64,000 bases of DNA from Mycobacterium branderi. GTDB lineage: Bacteria > Actinomycetota > Actinomycetes > Mycobacteriales > Mycobacteriaceae. This document shows, piece by piece, positions 56,541 to 64,000 of the stretch. The notes under the pieces are model-generated. The model had not been told where the DNA came from and made no database searches. It saw only the letters and a program-made list of their open reading frames with translations. The stretch covers positions 1,736,001-1,800,000 of the forward strand of contig NZ_AP022606.1 of assembly GCF_010728725.1 (NCBI RefSeq). Reading direction: 5' to 3'. How positions within the stretch are numbered: the stretch's first letter is position 1; the number at the start of each line of letters is the position of its first letter. The translations under genes and the position numbers were made by a program.

Positions 56541-57101
56541 ATGTCGCATCACCAAATGCACGGCAAGAGAGTCGCTTTCCTGGCCGCCGACGGCGTGGAG
56601 AAGGTCGAACTCGAACAACCCCGGGCCGCCCTGGAAGAGGCGGGCGCGCAGACCGAGCTGGTGTCACTGAAAACCGGCGAAATCCAGGCCCGCAACCACG
56701 ATTTGGAGCCGGCCGGGACCTTCCCGGTCGACCGTGCGGTGTCCGACGTGTCGGTCGGCGACTTCGACGCGCTGGTTCTGCCCGGCGGGACGGTGAACCC
56801 GGACAAGCTGCGGCTGAATGATTCGGCGATCGCGTTCGTCCGTGACTTCGTCGAGTCCGGAAAGCCCGTCGCTGCGATCTGTCACGGTCCGTGGAGCCTG
56901 GTCGAGGCCGGTGTGGTTTCCGGGCGAACGGTGACCTCGTATCCGAGTATTCGCACCGATTTGCGCAACGCTGGCGCCAACGTCGTCGACGAGGAAGTGG
57001 CCATCGACGGGAATTTGATCTCCAGTCGCTCACCGTCGGATCTGCCGGCGTTTTGCTCGACAATCGTGGAGAAATTCGCGCACGCCCCGACGGGCGCCTA
57101 G
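56541..57101 (+). CDS. DJ-1/PfpI family protein
   Basis: 186 residues; GGAGGAG at 56528-56534 selects ATG 56541 rather than ATG 56520. The nucleophile Cys is in PVAAICHGPWSLVEAG (about 112), with the Glu of GVEKVELEQP (about 22) and the following His completing the PfpI-type site. Family members act as deglycases, glyoxalases or proteases. Same strand as the F420 enzyme and 17 bases after it, so probably co-transcribed. Confidence 0.88.
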   Translation: MSHHQMHGKRVAFLAADGVEKVELEQPRAALEEAGAQTELVSLKTGEIQARNHDLEPAGTFPVDRAVSDVSVGDFDALVLPGGTVNPDKLRLNDSAIAFVRDFVESGKPVAAICHGPWSLVEAGVVSGRTVTSYPSIRTDLRNAGANVVDEEVAIDGNLISSRSPSDLPAFCSTIVEKFAHAPTGA

Positions 57102-57185
57102 CGGCCCGGGTTTCAACGCGGCGGTTTGCGGGCATAGGACCGCAAGGCGCCGCGACCGTCGCGGCGACGTGTCGGAAAGGCCCAC

Positions 57186-57884
57186 GTGACCGCTTCGTAC
57201 CTGGCGCCGCCCGTGACGGATTGTTTGGCCGCCGATGGGGTATACCCGCCGCAAGAGGACTCCCAACTGCTCGTCGACACCATGGAACGCACCGGGCTGG
57301 TGCCCGGACGGCGGGTTTTGGACCTGTGTACCGGCAGCGGTTACATCGCGATCGCCGCCGCCGAACTGGGTGCGGCCAGCGTGACCGCCTTCGACATCTG
57401 TCCCCGCGCCGTGCGGTGTTCGCAAGGCAATGCTTTCCACGCCGGCGTCGACGTCGACGTGCGGGAGGGGTCGTGGACCGGTGCGCTCGAATGCGGGCCG
57501 TTCGAAGTCATCATGGCCAATCCGCCTTACGTGCCCACCCCGCCGGCGGGAGACACCGAGGTGATCCCGCAGGCCGCCGGGCCGGCGTGGGCATGGAACG
57601 CCGGAGTCGACGGCAGGCTGGTATTGGATCCGATGTGCGAGTCGGCGTCCAGTCTGCTGTGCGACGGCGGCTCCATGTTGCTTGTGCAGTCCCGCTTCTC
57701 GGGCGTCGAACAGTCGATCGACACGCTGCGTTCAACCGGTCTCGATGCCGAAGTCGTTGCCACCCAATGGATCCCGTTTGGTCCGGTGATGTCTGCGCGG
57801 GCTCGATGGCTGGAGGGCACCGGCCGCATCCCGGCCGGTGCTCGGCAAGAGCAGCTGGTGGTGATCAGGGCGGACAAGCCGTGA
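57186..57884 (+). CDS. HemK2/MTQ2-type protein methyltransferase
   Basis: 232 residues from GTG 57186. The entry loop GVYPPQEDSQLLVDTM and the SAM motif VLDLCTGSGYIAIAAAELGA precede the catalytic NPPY (MANPPYVPTPP), which methylates a planar amide or amine nitrogen. This subgroup methylates release-factor glutamine in archaea and eukaryotes; the bacterial members have unknown substrates. RF modification is normally done by PrmC encoded elsewhere. It overlaps the CDGSH gene by four bases. Confidence 0.82.
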   Translation: MTASYLAPPVTDCLAADGVYPPQEDSQLLVDTMERTGLVPGRRVLDLCTGSGYIAIAAAELGAASVTAFDICPRAVRCSQGNAFHAGVDVDVREGSWTGALECGPFEVIMANPPYVPTPPAGDTEVIPQAAGPAWAWNAGVDGRLVLDPMCESASSLLCDGGSMLLVQSRFSGVEQSIDTLRSTGLDAEVVATQWIPFGPVMSARARWLEGTGRIPAGARQEQLVVIRADKP

Positions 57885-58072
57885 CACGAGTCAAGGTGAT
57901 TCCCAACGGCCCGATCCTGATCGACGGACCGGTGCGCATCGAGATGCCAGACGGCAGCGTCGTCGAATCCGATCGGTTCATGGTGGCTGTGTGTACTTGC
58001 CGGCGCAGCAAGAACTATCCGCTGTGCGACACCAGCCATCGTCGCTGCCGAGGCTTACAGCGGGCGTCGTAG
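57881..58072 (+). CDS. CDGSH iron-sulfur domain protein
   Basis: 63 residues from GTG 57881, too short to have been picked by length alone. The [2Fe-2S] ligands are Cys38, Cys40, Cys49 and His53 in CTCRRSKNYPLCDTSH, the three-Cys one-His pattern of CDGSH proteins (here CDTSH). Such clusters are redox active and can be transferred. Translationally coupled to the methyltransferase; its last 18 bases overlap the convergent haem-oxygenase-fold gene. Confidence 0.88.
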   Translation: MTRVKVIPNGPILIDGPVRIEMPDGSVVESDRFMVAVCTCRRSKNYPLCDTSHRRCRGLQRAS

Positions 58073-59071
58073 CGAGGACCCACCGGCCTTCCACGCCGCC
58101 ACCATCGCGTCGCCGAGGCGGTCTTCGATCATCACGTGGGCGCGGATCCCGAACACCACGTCGTGCTCCAGCTGTGGTTCGCGCGCAACCAGATCGCCCA
58201 CCACGTCGTGGCGCACCACCTGCTCGTGCACCGCGTCGGCCTCGACGTGCTCGCTGTAGAAGGCCACGCACTCCGCGGGCGCACCCAGCCGCTGCAGCGC
58301 CTCGACCAGCCGGCGCGAACCCGGTGGCGAGGTGATCTCCGTCGACGCGAAATGCCCGATCGCCGCGCCGCGCAACCAGCGGTGCAGACCGAACATCGAC
58401 ATCAGGTTCACCACCGCGAGCGATTCGGCCGGAACCGCGTCGAGATAACCCAGATACGTCGCATCCAATCCGGCAGCGGTCAACAAGTCGGCGAACAGCT
58501 GCTGGTGTACGCGTGCGCCACGCCCGGCGCCGTACTCGTCGTATTCGACTGCGACGAACGACGCCTTGGCCTGCCCGGAGAGCCGCGGAATCGCCCAGGC
58601 GTGCGGATCGCCCTCCTTGAGGTGATACAGCGACCGGTGCACGAAGTACTCGCGCATCTGCTCCCAGGTTCCGTTGTCGCGCAGCCAGAATGACGGTCCG
58701 GTCCCGTCGACGGATTCCATTGAGAGCGCGTCCATTTCGTCCGCCGCGGTGCGATCCGGCTCGATCGGGCCGACGTCGCGGCGGACCCCGGCCAAAAAGG
58801 CCCGCTCCAGCTGCCCGCGCAGGTGCAGCAGCCCGGGATTCCATTCCCAGGCCGGGTCGACACCGGCGAAGCCGCGGTAGTGCAGCTCATAGCACATGTA
58901 CAGCGCAAGCTGCAGATCCAGCCCGTAGGGATCCGACTCGCGCACCGACGACCCGATGCGCGTGGGCTGATCGTGCGGTGCCGGTTCGGTGAGGCTGCGC
59001 CGGACGGCCATCGACAACGGTCCGTGCGCCGCCGGCAGCCGGGGTTCAAGCGCGGTCGGTGTGTGGGTCAC
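58055..59071 (-). CDS. Iron-containing redox enzyme, haem-oxygenase-like fold
   Basis: 338 residues from GTG 59071; the frame is open 26 codons further upstream, but that part overlaps a LexA-controlled start. The helical fold shows blocks of PF14518 type: QMREYFVHRSLYHLKEGDPH, AVEYDEYGAGRGARVHQQLF, GHFASTEITSP and YSEHVEADAVHEQ. The Glu/His/Asp spacing suits a two-iron site as in haem-oxygenase-like diiron oxidases. Substrate unknown. Converges with the CDGSH gene, an adjacency I recall as common in mycobacteria. Confidence 0.75.
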   Translation of the reverse strand: MTHTPTALEPRLPAAHGPLSMAVRRSLTEPAPHDQPTRIGSSVRESDPYGLDLQLALYMCYELHYRGFAGVDPAWEWNPGLLHLRGQLERAFLAGVRRDVGPIEPDRTAADEMDALSMESVDGTGPSFWLRDNGTWEQMREYFVHRSLYHLKEGDPHAWAIPRLSGQAKASFVAVEYDEYGAGRGARVHQQLFADLLTAAGLDATYLGYLDAVPAESLAVVNLMSMFGLHRWLRGAAIGHFASTEITSPPGSRRLVEALQRLGAPAECVAFYSEHVEADAVHEQVVRHDVVGDLVAREPQLEHDVVFGIRAHVMIEDRLGDAMVAAWKAGGSSLRRPL

Positions 59072-59136
59072 GCACGGGTGTACCCGCGATGAGCCATCGG
59101 TCAAACGGGCGAGAAGGCCGTGTCGTAGGGGGCATG

Positions 59137-59157
59137 TACTATCGAACATATGTTCGA
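59137..59157 (+). promoter_or_regulatory. LexA (SOS) box over the -10 region and start codon of the 13E12 gene
   Basis: TCGAACATATGTTCGA (59142-59157) is a perfect palindrome that fits the mycobacterial SOS box TCGAAC-N4-GTTCGA. The -10 box TACTAT (59137-59142) ends seven bases before ATG 59150, so transcription should be leaderless and LexA would cover both promoter and start codon. Confidence 0.85.
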
Positions 59158-60616
59158 GTTCGATGCATCAGCTCAGGCTGCCGGCCCTTTTGCGGGTCTG
59201 GACGATGCTGGTGTGGTCGATGTCCTCACGACGGCGGCGCGCAACCAGAACGCGATGTGTGCGCGCGAGTTGGCGGCAATCGGTGAGCTGTATGCGCGGC
59301 GGGCGCCCGATGACGATGCCGACCGGATCAACTGGGCCATCGACGGGTACGAGAACGTGGCTGCCGAGGTGGCCGCGGCGTTGGGCATCAGCCGCGGACG
59401 AGCCCGCGGGCGGCTGCGCTACGCGATCGACCTGCGGGAGCGGCTGCCCCGGGTCGCCGAAACGTTTGCGCGGGGAGACGTCGACTTTCGGTTGATGGCC
59501 GCGGTGGTACGCCGCACGGAGTTGGTCGACGATCCCGAGCTGGTCGCCAAGCTGGATGCCGCGATCGCCCGGCACGGGCACAAGTGGATGCGGCTGTCCG
59601 AGCCCAAACTCATCGAGCGGATCGACATGTGGGTGGCCCGGTTCGACCCGGCGGGCCAGAAGATGCCGGGCCAGCGCAATGAGGATCGCTATGTCGAGGT
59701 CGGGCCGCTGGAGTCCGGCCTGGCCGGGGTGTGGGCTCAGCTGCACGCGCAGGACGGCGCCGCTTTGGACCAGAAGCTCGACTCGCTGGCAGCCACCGTT
59801 TGCGCCGCGGATCCGCGGACCAAGGCGCAGCGTCGCGCCGACGCGCTCGGTGCATTGGTGGCCGGCCTGGAGACCATGCGTTGTGAGTGCGGCTCACCGG
59901 AATGCCCAGCGGCACAACGGCGGCCGGCCACCGACGTGGTCATTCATGTGCTGGCAGAGCAGGCCACCATCGGTGGCGACTCGGAGGCGCCGGGCTATCT
60001 GCCAGGATTCGGGCCGCTGCCGGCAACCGCGTTGCGGGACCTCGCCGGGACGGCGAAGCTCAAGCCGCTCGCGACACCCTCGGCCGATGCACAGCCCGGG
60101 TATCGGCCGTCGGCGGCGCTGGCGGAATTCGTGCGGCTGCGCGATTTGACTTGCCGGTTTCCCGGGTGCGACCAGCCGGCCGAGGTGTGTGAGATCGACC
60201 ACACCGTCCCGTTTCCGTTCGGTCCTACGCACCCGTCGAATCTCAAGCTCCTGTGCGGTTACCACCATCTTTTGAAGACCTTCTACACCGGCATCGGCGG
60301 TTGGGCCGACCGCCAGCTGGCCGATGGCACAGTCGAATGGACAGCGCCAACCGGCCATACATACACCACGAAACCCGGTGGTGCCGTGCTCTTCCCGGCT
60401 CTGGCCTTACCTACGGGCGAATTGGCGTTGCCTACCTGGGTGCCACCGGCATCCGAGAATCGTGGGCTGATGATGCCGTCCCGACGACGAACTCGGACCC
60501 AGGACCGTGCAGCGCGCATCGCCTACGAGCGCGCCATCAACGAGGCCCGTATCGCCGCCGAAGCGGTCCGCCAGGCCGAGCGCGTCGCGGCCTGCAACGA
60601 CCCACCACCGTTCTAG
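59150..60616 (+). CDS. 13E12-family HNH endonuclease (DUF222) under SOS control
   Basis: 488 residues. DUF222 region about 15-330 (AARNQNAMCARELAAIGELY; VAAALGISRGRARGRLRYAI), then an HNH domain at about 340-375: CRFPGCDQPAEVCEIDHTVP, NLKLLCGYHH, with paired Cys for zinc. The basic C-terminal helix is Arg-rich. REP13E12 genes in M. tuberculosis also have LexA boxes and serve as phage and prophage attachment targets, although their cellular role is unknown. The stop abuts the convergent TPP-enzyme stop. Confidence 0.9.
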   Translation: MFEFDASAQAAGPFAGLDDAGVVDVLTTAARNQNAMCARELAAIGELYARRAPDDDADRINWAIDGYENVAAEVAAALGISRGRARGRLRYAIDLRERLPRVAETFARGDVDFRLMAAVVRRTELVDDPELVAKLDAAIARHGHKWMRLSEPKLIERIDMWVARFDPAGQKMPGQRNEDRYVEVGPLESGLAGVWAQLHAQDGAALDQKLDSLAATVCAADPRTKAQRRADALGALVAGLETMRCECGSPECPAAQRRPATDVVIHVLAEQATIGGDSEAPGYLPGFGPLPATALRDLAGTAKLKPLATPSADAQPGYRPSAALAEFVRLRDLTCRFPGCDQPAEVCEIDHTVPFPFGPTHPSNLKLLCGYHHLLKTFYTGIGGWADRQLADGTVEWTAPTGHTYTTKPGGAVLFPALALPTGELALPTWVPPASENRGLMMPSRRRTRTQDRAARIAYERAINEARIAAEAVRQAERVAACNDPPPF

Positions 60617-62410
60617 CTACTTACGGCGGCGCGGAATGAACTCCTGCGCCTTGACTTTGATGCCCTCCCGCAGGATGCCGAACGCGTCCTCGTCACCTTT
60701 GAGCACCGATGTCGCGGCGGCCTTCATCTGGTCGAAGGTCGCGTGCGGCGGAACCGGCGGGATGTCGGGGTCGCAGTGCACGTCGAGCACTGTCGGGCGA
60801 TCGGCGGCCAGCGCCTGATCCCACGCCGAGCCGATTTGGTCCGGATCGGTGAGCGTCGCCGAGCCCAAGCCCAAGCCAGCTGCGAAACCTGCATAGTCCA
60901 CACTCGGAAGTGTTTGCGACTCGGGGAATTTCGGTGCTCCGGCCATCGCTCGCATCTCCCACGTCACCTGGTTGAGGTCGTTGTTGTGCAGAACCGTGAC
61001 GATCAGCCGCGGATCGGCCCATTCCTTCCAGTAGTGCGCGATCGTGATCAGCTCGGCCATCCCGTTCATCTGCATCGCGCCGTCACCGGCGAACACGATC
61101 ACCGGGCGGTTCGGGTTGGCGAACTTGCCGCCGATGCCATACGGCACGCCGGGACCCATCGTGGCCAGATTGCCCGACAGCGACCCCCGCATGTCGCCGC
61201 GGAATTTCAGTTGGCGCGCATACCAATTCGCCGCCGACCCGGAGTCGGCAGTGATGATCGCGTTGTCCGGCAGCTTGGGAGACAACTCCGCGAACAGCCG
61301 CATCGGGTTGATCGGATCGGCGGACACGTTGGCTTCCATTTCCATGGTTTCCCACCAGCGCTGCACGTTCTTCTCGATCTTCTCCCGCCAGGACCGGTCG
61401 GACTTGCGCTGAATCAACGGAATCAGCTCCCGCAGCGTCGCCGCGGCATCACCCACCAGGTTGACCTCGTTGGGGTAGCGCATGCCGATCAAGGCCGGGT
61501 CGATGTCGATCTGCACGCCTCGGGCGTCGCCGAATCCGGGCAGGAACTGTGTGTAGGGAAAACTCGAGCCGACGGTGAGCAGCGTGTCGCAGTCACGCAT
61601 CAGCTCATAGCTGGGCCGCGTGCCGAGCAACCCGATCGAACCTGTCACCCAGGGCAGTTCGTCGGAGAGCACGTCCTTGCCCAGCAGCGGCTTGGCGACG
61701 CCCGCCCCGAGGAGATCCGCGATCTCGGTGACCTCCTTGACAGCTCCCTTCGCCCCACAGCCGACCAGCATGGCGACGCGCTCGCCGGCGTTGAGCACCT
61801 CGGCCGCCTTCTGCACGCCCTCCTTGGAGGCCGCGACCTCGGGCCACTCGAAGCCCAGACTCGACGGCACCATCTTGAATTCGTGGCTCGGCGGCGAATA
61901 TTCGAGCTCCTGCACGTCGGCCGGGATGATGACGGCGGTCACCGTGCGCCGGGTCAGCGCAGTGCGGATGGCGCGGTCGAGCACGTTGGGCAGCTGCTCG
62001 GGCACGGTCACCATCTGGATGTACTCGCTGGCCACGTCCTTGAAGAGGCTCATCAGATCGACTTCTTGCTGGTAAGAGCCGCCCATCGCGCTGCGGTTGG
62101 TCTGCCCGACGATCGCCAGCACCGGTACCCGGTCGAGTTTGGCGTCGTAGAGGCCGTTGAGCAGGTGGATCGCCCCCGGGCCCGACGTCGCCGCGCACAC
62201 CCCGAGACGGCCGGAGAACTTCGCGTAGCCGACTGCCTCGAACGCGGCCATCTCTTCGTGGCGGGCCTGCACGAACTTCGGCTTGTTGTCTGCGCGCCCC
62301 CAGGCTGCCAGCAGTCCGTTGATGCCGTCACCGGCGTAGGCGAAAACCTTCTCGATCTCCCAATCGCGCAGCCGTTCCAACACGAAGTCGGCAACCAGAG
62401 CGCTTCCCAT
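60617..62410 (-). CDS. TPP-dependent enzyme (pyruvate oxidase / acetolactate synthase family)
   Basis: 597 residues from ATG 62410. The TPP Glu is in QARHEEMAAFEAVGYAKFSG (about 50), the FAD/central domain follows (VLVGCGAKGAV-like segment), and the TPP-Mg motif is FAGDGAMQMNGMAELI...LHNNDL. Closest in type to pyruvate oxidase or oxidase-like decarboxylases rather than IlvB, since the C-terminal end (IKVKAQEFIPRRRK) differs and no IlvN-like subunit is nearby. The reaction is likely decarboxylation of a 2-oxo acid. Confidence 0.82.
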   Translation of the reverse strand: MGSALVADFVLERLRDWEIEKVFAYAGDGINGLLAAWGRADNKPKFVQARHEEMAAFEAVGYAKFSGRLGVCAATSGPGAIHLLNGLYDAKLDRVPVLAIVGQTNRSAMGGSYQQEVDLMSLFKDVASEYIQMVTVPEQLPNVLDRAIRTALTRRTVTAVIIPADVQELEYSPPSHEFKMVPSSLGFEWPEVAASKEGVQKAAEVLNAGERVAMLVGCGAKGAVKEVTEIADLLGAGVAKPLLGKDVLSDELPWVTGSIGLLGTRPSYELMRDCDTLLTVGSSFPYTQFLPGFGDARGVQIDIDPALIGMRYPNEVNLVGDAAATLRELIPLIQRKSDRSWREKIEKNVQRWWETMEMEANVSADPINPMRLFAELSPKLPDNAIITADSGSAANWYARQLKFRGDMRGSLSGNLATMGPGVPYGIGGKFANPNRPVIVFAGDGAMQMNGMAELITIAHYWKEWADPRLIVTVLHNNDLNQVTWEMRAMAGAPKFPESQTLPSVDYAGFAAGLGLGSATLTDPDQIGSAWDQALAADRPTVLDVHCDPDIPPVPPHATFDQMKAAATSVLKGDEDAFGILREGIKVKAQEFIPRRRK

Positions 62411-62487
62411 TGCACACCTCTTCCTGTTCTGGGAGCAGATATCAGGAAGGTGGTTACCCACGCGGCGACGGCCTTAGACCACTTGAG

Positions 62488-62561
<74 letters not shown>

Positions 62562-62735
62562 CATAAAGCCACGACAGCGTATCGCACCGCCCCGTCTGCT
62601 CGCCAAAGCGGACTGCGCTGCTGCGTGGATCACACCGCGACGCGCGGCGCGATTTCGCCCACAGTGTGCACCGGAATAGCGCCCAAGGTCAGTAACGTTA
62701 AGCAACCTAATTGGTCCAGTGGAAGCGAGAGAATC
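62562..62735. other. Intergenic stretch between tRNA-Pro and a small membrane gene
   Basis: 174 bases without a gene. It contains AACGTT near 62696, but no convincing promoter, hairpin or repeat. Confidence 0.3.
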
Positions 62736-62933
62736 ATGACGGTCCTGGGTGCCGTGGTGTTCGGCGGGCTCCTGGTCGTCGGCGTGCTGTGGCTACTGGT
62801 GACCGCTCCGGCCAACGAAGCGCAGGAAGCCTGGGATCACGCCCAGCTGCACGAGCGTTCGAATTCGGCCAACGCCGCAGCCGACGGGGCTGGATTCAGC
62901 CCGTGGGCTTTGACCCACTCGTCGCAGAAGTAG
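62736..62933 (+). CDS. Small single-pass membrane protein
   Basis: 65 residues. One TM helix ([20 protein letters not shown]) at the start, then [20 protein letters not shown] and a short polar end. A GAGAG sequence just before ATG 62736 could be the ribosome site. The 3' half overlaps the convergent cds1 gene by 97 bases, so the coding status of the tail is uncertain. Family not recognised. Confidence 0.45.
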   Translation: MTVLGAVVFGGLLVVGVLWLLVTAPANEAQEAWDHAQLHERSNSANAAADGAGFSPWALTHSSQK

Positions 62934-63934
62934 GTGTCGGCGTAGCGGTCACCGCTGTCGGCAAGCAGCGTGACCACCGACCCGCTGCGGCCTGCGGCAA
63001 CCATCTCGGCGATCAAGCCGAACGCTCCCCATAGATTGGTGCCCGTCGACGCGCCGACCCGGCGCCCCAGCACCGCGCTGGCGTGACGGGCGGCAGCGAT
63101 TGACGCGGCGTCGGGAACCGAGACCATCCGGTCGACCACATCGGGCAGAAACGACGGCTCCACTCGCGGCCGGCCGATTCCTTCGATGCGCGACGACGCG
63201 TTGACGACGACGTCGGAGCGGCGCTCAGCGTAGGCGGCGAAAAACGCGGAGTTCTCCGGGTCGACCACGCACAACCGGGTGGCGTGCCGGCGATAGCGGA
63301 TGTAGCGGCCGATCGTCGCGCTGGTGCCGCCGGTGCCCGCCCCGACGACGATCCAGTCAGGGATCGGGTGCTTCTCGTCGCGCATCTGCACGTAGATCGA
63401 CTCGGCGATGTTGTTGTTGCCCCGCCAGTCGGTGGCCCGCTCGGCGTTGGTGAACTGATCCAGGTAATGCCCGCCGGTCTCGCGGGCCACCCGCTCCGCC
63501 TCGGCGTACACGTCACCCGAATGCTGCACGAAATGGCAACGCCCACCCTGTGATTCGATCAATGCGACCTTGGCTGCGCTGGTCGACGCGGGCATCACCG
63601 CGACGAACGGCAGGCCCAGTAGCGCAGCGAAATACGCTTCCGAGACCGCCGTCGAGCCCGACGACGCCTCGACCACCGTGGTGTCCTCTCCGATCCAGCC
63701 GTTGCACAGCGCGTAGAGGAACAGCGAGCGGGCCAATCGGTGTTTGAGACTGCCGGTGATGTGCGTCGTCTCGTCCTTGAGGTACAGCTCGACGCCGGCG
63801 TCGGCGCTCCACGCCGACGGCAGCGGGTAGCGCAGCAGATGAGTGTCGGCGCTGCGGCGGGCGTCCGCCTCGATCAATCGGATCGCGTTGTCCGTCCAGC
63901 CGCGTGGCCGGCAGCGAGCCGCAACGCGCGTCAA
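62837..63934 (-). CDS. cds1: PLP-dependent cysteine desulfhydrase Cds1 (Rv3684-like), N-terminus may run past the window
   Basis: 365 residues from TTG 63934; the same frame stays open to base 64000, so the true start may lie outside. A cysteine-synthase-fold enzyme: Schiff-base Lys64 in [12 protein letters not shown], substrate loop [15 protein letters not shown], phosphate loop [14 protein letters not shown]. Rv3684 (Cds1) converts cysteine to H2S, ammonia and pyruvate in M. tuberculosis and supports respiration and redox balance. The position relative to tRNA-Pro agrees. A cystathionine or cysteine synthase activity cannot be excluded from sequence. Confidence 0.88.
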   Translation of the reverse strand: MTRVAARCRPRGWTDNAIRLIEADARRSADTHLLRYPLPSAWSADAGVELYLKDETTHITGSLKHRLARSLFLYALCNGWIGEDTTVVEASSGSTAVSEAYFAALLGLPFVAVMPASTSAAKVALIESQGGRCHFVQHSGDVYAEAERVARETGGHYLDQFTNAERATDWRGNNNIAESIYVQMRDEKHPIPDWIVVGAGTGGTSATIGRYIRYRRHATRLCVVDPENSAFFAAYAERRSDVVVNASSRIEGIGRPRVEPSFLPDVVDRMVSVPDAASIAAARHASAVLGRRVGASTGTNLWGAFGLIAEMVAAGRSGSVVTLLADSGDRYADTYFCDEWVKAHGLNPAPSAAALAEFERSCSWA

Positions 63935-64000
63935 TGCACCGAATACGTTGGCTGCGAACGCCCCCGGTCGCGGTGCGAGTCGCGCCCGCCGGTCGGTGCG

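Noticed and set aside
59072..59149. Longer N-terminus for the haem-oxygenase-fold protein (ATG 59149)
   Set aside because: It would run into the LexA box and adds residues unlike the family; GTG 59071 is a better start.

Overview
The window is a chromosomal stretch of a high-GC mycobacterium. This rests on gene content and order: mmpS/mmpL, DUF732 and cutinase-type secreted proteins, lucA, MurT/GatD, the ergothioneine operon, vapBC, a 13E12-type HNH gene and cds1. The order largely follows the M. tuberculosis block running from about Rv3730c (Prim-PolC) to Rv3684 (cds1). Rv names are given from memory of that genome, not from a search. I saw no rRNA operon, insertion sequence, integrase, prophage or CRISPR array. 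Many genes start with GTG and many are chained by 4-bp overlaps. Several promoters have a TANNNT -10 box six or seven bases before the start codon, which predicts leaderless mRNAs.

Layout. Bases 1-2.7 kb hold the 3' part of a NUDIX gene, a haloalkane dehalogenase, a stand-alone phage-type domain gene and a nitronate monooxygenase. At 2.7-5.3 kb LigC and a Prim-Pol diverge from each other, followed by a small HTH protein. At 5.2-11.9 kb are a phytanoyl-CoA dioxygenase family protein, a cutinase, small secreted proteins and an mmpS-mmpL-tetR unit. At 11.9-16 kb come lucA, tRNA-Ser(GGA), the SRP RNA gene, an aspartate aminotransferase and dnaX. At 16-22 kb are a methyltransferase/FAD-oxidoreductase pair, an SRPBCC protein, the amidase Ami1, ybaB, recR, and a DUF559 nuclease-fold gene framed by 57-bp inverted repeats. 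At 22-29.7 kb are gatD-murT, a DnaQ-like exonuclease, leuA with a leucine attenuator, and ask-asd. At 29.7-33 kb are secreted or membrane proteins, including a tandem pair of His/Pro-rich membrane proteins, and an Ohr protein. At 33-38.3 kb egtABCDE is complete. At 38.3-46.5 kb are a decayed methyltransferase gene, a large LuxR-type regulator, a glutamate-cysteine-ligase-like protein, vapBC, a methyltransferase and glpK. At 46.5-55 kb are PadR, RDD and SpoIIM proteins and a MoxR-DUF58-DUF4350-DUF4129 operon. At 55-59 kb are YqeY, an F420-type oxidoreductase, a PfpI protein, and a methyltransferase/CDGSH/haem-oxygenase-fold group. At 59-64 kb are a LexA-boxed 13E12 gene, a TPP enzyme, tRNA-Pro(CGG) and cds1.

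Functional modules: DNA repair (LigC with Prim-PolC, RecR, and a 13E12 gene under a LexA box); cell wall (MurT/GatD, Ami1, aspartate pathway from ask and asd, MmpL export); redox buffering (egtABCDE, Ohr, Cds1); lipid and glycerol use (LucA, GlpK, cutinase). Three observations deserve most attention. First, a nuclease-fold gene is framed by matching palindromic inverted repeats, one of which supplies its stop codon. Second, a leuA attenuator has a leaderless Leu-Leu-Leu leader peptide and mutually exclusive hairpins. Third, a methyltransferase and a CDGSH protein overlap each other and converge on a haem-oxygenase-fold protein.
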